Assembly (NCBI GenBank): GCA_964545245.1
Contig: CAZJFC010000046.1
Span: forward strand, 1-14,130
Direction: 5' to 3'
Length of the DNA stretch: 14,130 bases
Source: CAZJFC01 sp964545245
Lineage (GTDB): Bacteria; Pseudomonadota; Alphaproteobacteria; Rickettsiales; 21-14-0-20-44-7
The notes below the pieces were generated by a model. That model was given only the letters and a program-made list of their open reading frames with translations. It was not told where the DNA came from and did not search any database. Position numbers and translations under genes: made by a program. This document shows, one piece after another, positions 13,075 through 14,130 of this stretch (position 1 is its first letter; each line of letters opens with the position of its first letter).

Positions 13075-13464
13075 ATGAAAACAGTTTTATTGGTATTCAT
13101 CGGCGGCGGGATCGGTTCAATATGCCGCTATTGGCTTAACCTTCTGGTAAGGAACCATACCGACCAGACCTTTCCTTACGGCATAATGGCGGTCAACCTG
13201 CTTGGTTCATTCCTGATAGGTTTTGTCGCAATGGCGCTAAGGAAACATGGCGAATTTTTAGGGCTATCGCAGGAAACCACCGTTATGTTCGTCATGGTTG
13301 GCCTGCTTGGCGGTTTCACAACCTTTTCCGCGGTTGCGCTGGACACGGCCAATATGCTGCTTGAGGGAAGGCTCGTACATGCGGCATTCTATATTATTTT
13401 CTGTGTGGTTGTTTCCGTGCTTGCGGCATTCATCGGGATGGCGGCGGCGCGGCTCGTTTTTTAG
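13075..13464 (+). CDS. crcB: Fluoride ion channel CrcB/Fluc
   Basis: 129 residues with four predicted membrane helices, the normal form of this dual-topology dimeric channel that expels fluoride. Family motifs are visible: GGGIGSICRY at 10-19, NLLGSFLIGF at 41-50 and GGFTTFSAVALD at 79-90, the last containing the phenylalanines and serine/threonines that line the pore and the central sodium site. The ATG comes 4 nt after the rplQ terminator; the only Shine-Dalgarno-like sequence is GGGG at 13063-13066, in the 3' arm of that terminator stem. No fluoride riboswitch is seen. The gene converges on the degP-like gene with a 9-bp gap. Confidence 0.95.
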   Translation: MKTVLLVFIGGGIGSICRYWLNLLVRNHTDQTFPYGIMAVNLLGSFLIGFVAMALRKHGEFLGLSQETTVMFVMVGLLGGFTTFSAVALDTANMLLEGRLVHAAFYIIFCVVVSVLAAFIGMAAARLVF

Positions 13465-13473
13465 CTAATACCC

Positions 13474-14130
13474 CTACTTGATGGGCAGGCCGACGAACCT
13501 TGAATTGCCGTCTTTTGACACCATGAGCAATACGGAATTCTTATTTTCCAGCTTGGCCGCGCCGATGGCCTTGTCCAGATCGCCGAAGCCTTTAACTTCA
13601 TGGTTACCGGCCTTGGTTATGACATCGCCTTCGCGCAATCCGTTCCCGGCGGCTTTGCTGGCCGGGTCAACGGTTGCGATGAGCAGGCCGGAAGTGGCGG
13701 CGAGGTTATATGCCTTGCGGACGGAAGGGTTGATCTCCACAAGTTTCAGCCCCAGCATGGTGCGCGATTTCTCGATATATATGTTCGATGGCTGGATATC
13801 TGCCGCCTCGGCTTTTTCCTGTTCTTCCGTCATTTCGGTCAGCACGGCGGTCGTCCTCATGCGTTTTCCGTTGCGGAATATTTCAACGGTGACTTCCTTG
13901 CCGATTTCGGTTTCCGCGACGATGCGCGGCAATTTGCGGGTTGCCAGCACGTTCTTGCCGTCAAAGCTGAGGATGACATCCCCCTCCTTGATACCGGCCT
14001 TGCCGGCGGGGCCGCCTGCGACCAGCCCCAGCACCAGCGCACCCTGCTCGCCTTTCAGGCCGAGGCTGCTTGCGATATCTTTTGTCATGCCCTGTATTTT
14101 TACGCCGAGCCATGCGCGTTTTACGTGGCC
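13474..14130 (-). CDS. DegP/DegQ-type periplasmic serine protease, C-terminal part (5' end outside window)
   Basis: 218 residues are visible; the frame stays open to the right edge, so the protease domain lies outside. The visible part begins RAWLGVKIQGM, the usual junction into PDZ1 of HtrA proteins. PDZ1 continues with GALVLGLVAGGPAGKAGIKEGDVILSFDG, and PDZ2 with SGLLIATVDPASKAAGNGLREGDVI near the C-terminus. Two PDZ domains point to DegP/DegQ rather than single-PDZ DegS. These proteins degrade or refold misfolded periplasmic proteins; the PDZ domains bind C-termini and control oligomer state. A degP-like gene near rplQ and crcB is common in alphaproteobacteria, but here it faces crcB on the opposite strand. 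Confidence 0.93.
   Translation of the reverse strand, partial: GHVKRAWLGVKIQGMTKDIASSLGLKGEQGALVLGLVAGGPAGKAGIKEGDVILSFDGKNVLATRKLPRIVAETEIGKEVTVEIFRNGKRMRTTAVLTEMTEEQEKAEAADIQPSNIYIEKSRTMLGLKLVEINPSVRKAYNLAATSGLLIATVDPASKAAGNGLREGDVITKAGNHEVKGFGDLDKAIGAAKLENKNSVLLMVSKDGNSRFVGLPIK

Overview
The window reads as chromosomal DNA of an alphaproteobacterium of moderate GC content. Two things point there. The minus-strand block dnaQ-coaE-aroE-PPSR matches the block that lies beside the replication origin in Caulobacter and relatives. Also, rplQ is followed by crcB and a DegP/Q-type protease, a common alphaproteobacterial neighbourhood. I cannot place it below class level. No rRNA, tRNA, CRISPR array or insertion-sequence transposase was seen.

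Layout. (1) 1-1188, plus strand: two paralogous exported proteins sharing a domain with six conserved cysteines. The first is cut by the window edge and looks pilin-like before its cysteine domain; the second has its own signal peptide. (2) 1228-4146, minus strand: tightly packed PPSR, aroE, coaE, dnaQ, with two gene overlaps and one 9-bp gap. (3) 4147-5133: a 987-bp region without an evident protein gene. Its left half has clustered DnaA boxes, AT-rich DNA and inverted repeats, and is my candidate oriC. Its right half has a strong promoter with an unassigned short transcript, a MITE-like palindromic composite, a GC-rich stretch, and a near-consensus promoter facing the ribosomal genes. (4) 5134-10336, plus: the second half of the spc operon, rpsN-rpsH-rplF-rplR-rpsE-rpmD-(small membrane protein)-rplO-secY-adk. 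(5) 10337-13071: a promoter and structured leader, then rpsM-rpsK-rpoA-rplQ and a terminator. (6) 13075-13464 crcB, convergent with a degP/degQ-like gene that runs off the right edge.

How it fits together. If the gap is oriC, the genes on both sides from dnaQ to rplQ are transcribed away from it, co-directionally with the forks. The ribosomal protein, translocon and RNA polymerase alpha genes would then sit at the highest-copy part of the chromosome. The spc operon appears broken between rplE and rpsN: nothing from rplE upward is seen, and rpsN has its own promoter. hemE, the usual partner on that side of an alphaproteobacterial origin, is absent.

The items most worth a second look are the oriC/split-spc junction, the six-cysteine exported pair, the membrane protein inserted between rpmD and rplO, the heptad inverted repeats shared by the origin and the rpsM leader, and the palindromic composite with purine-rich AGGAG loops.
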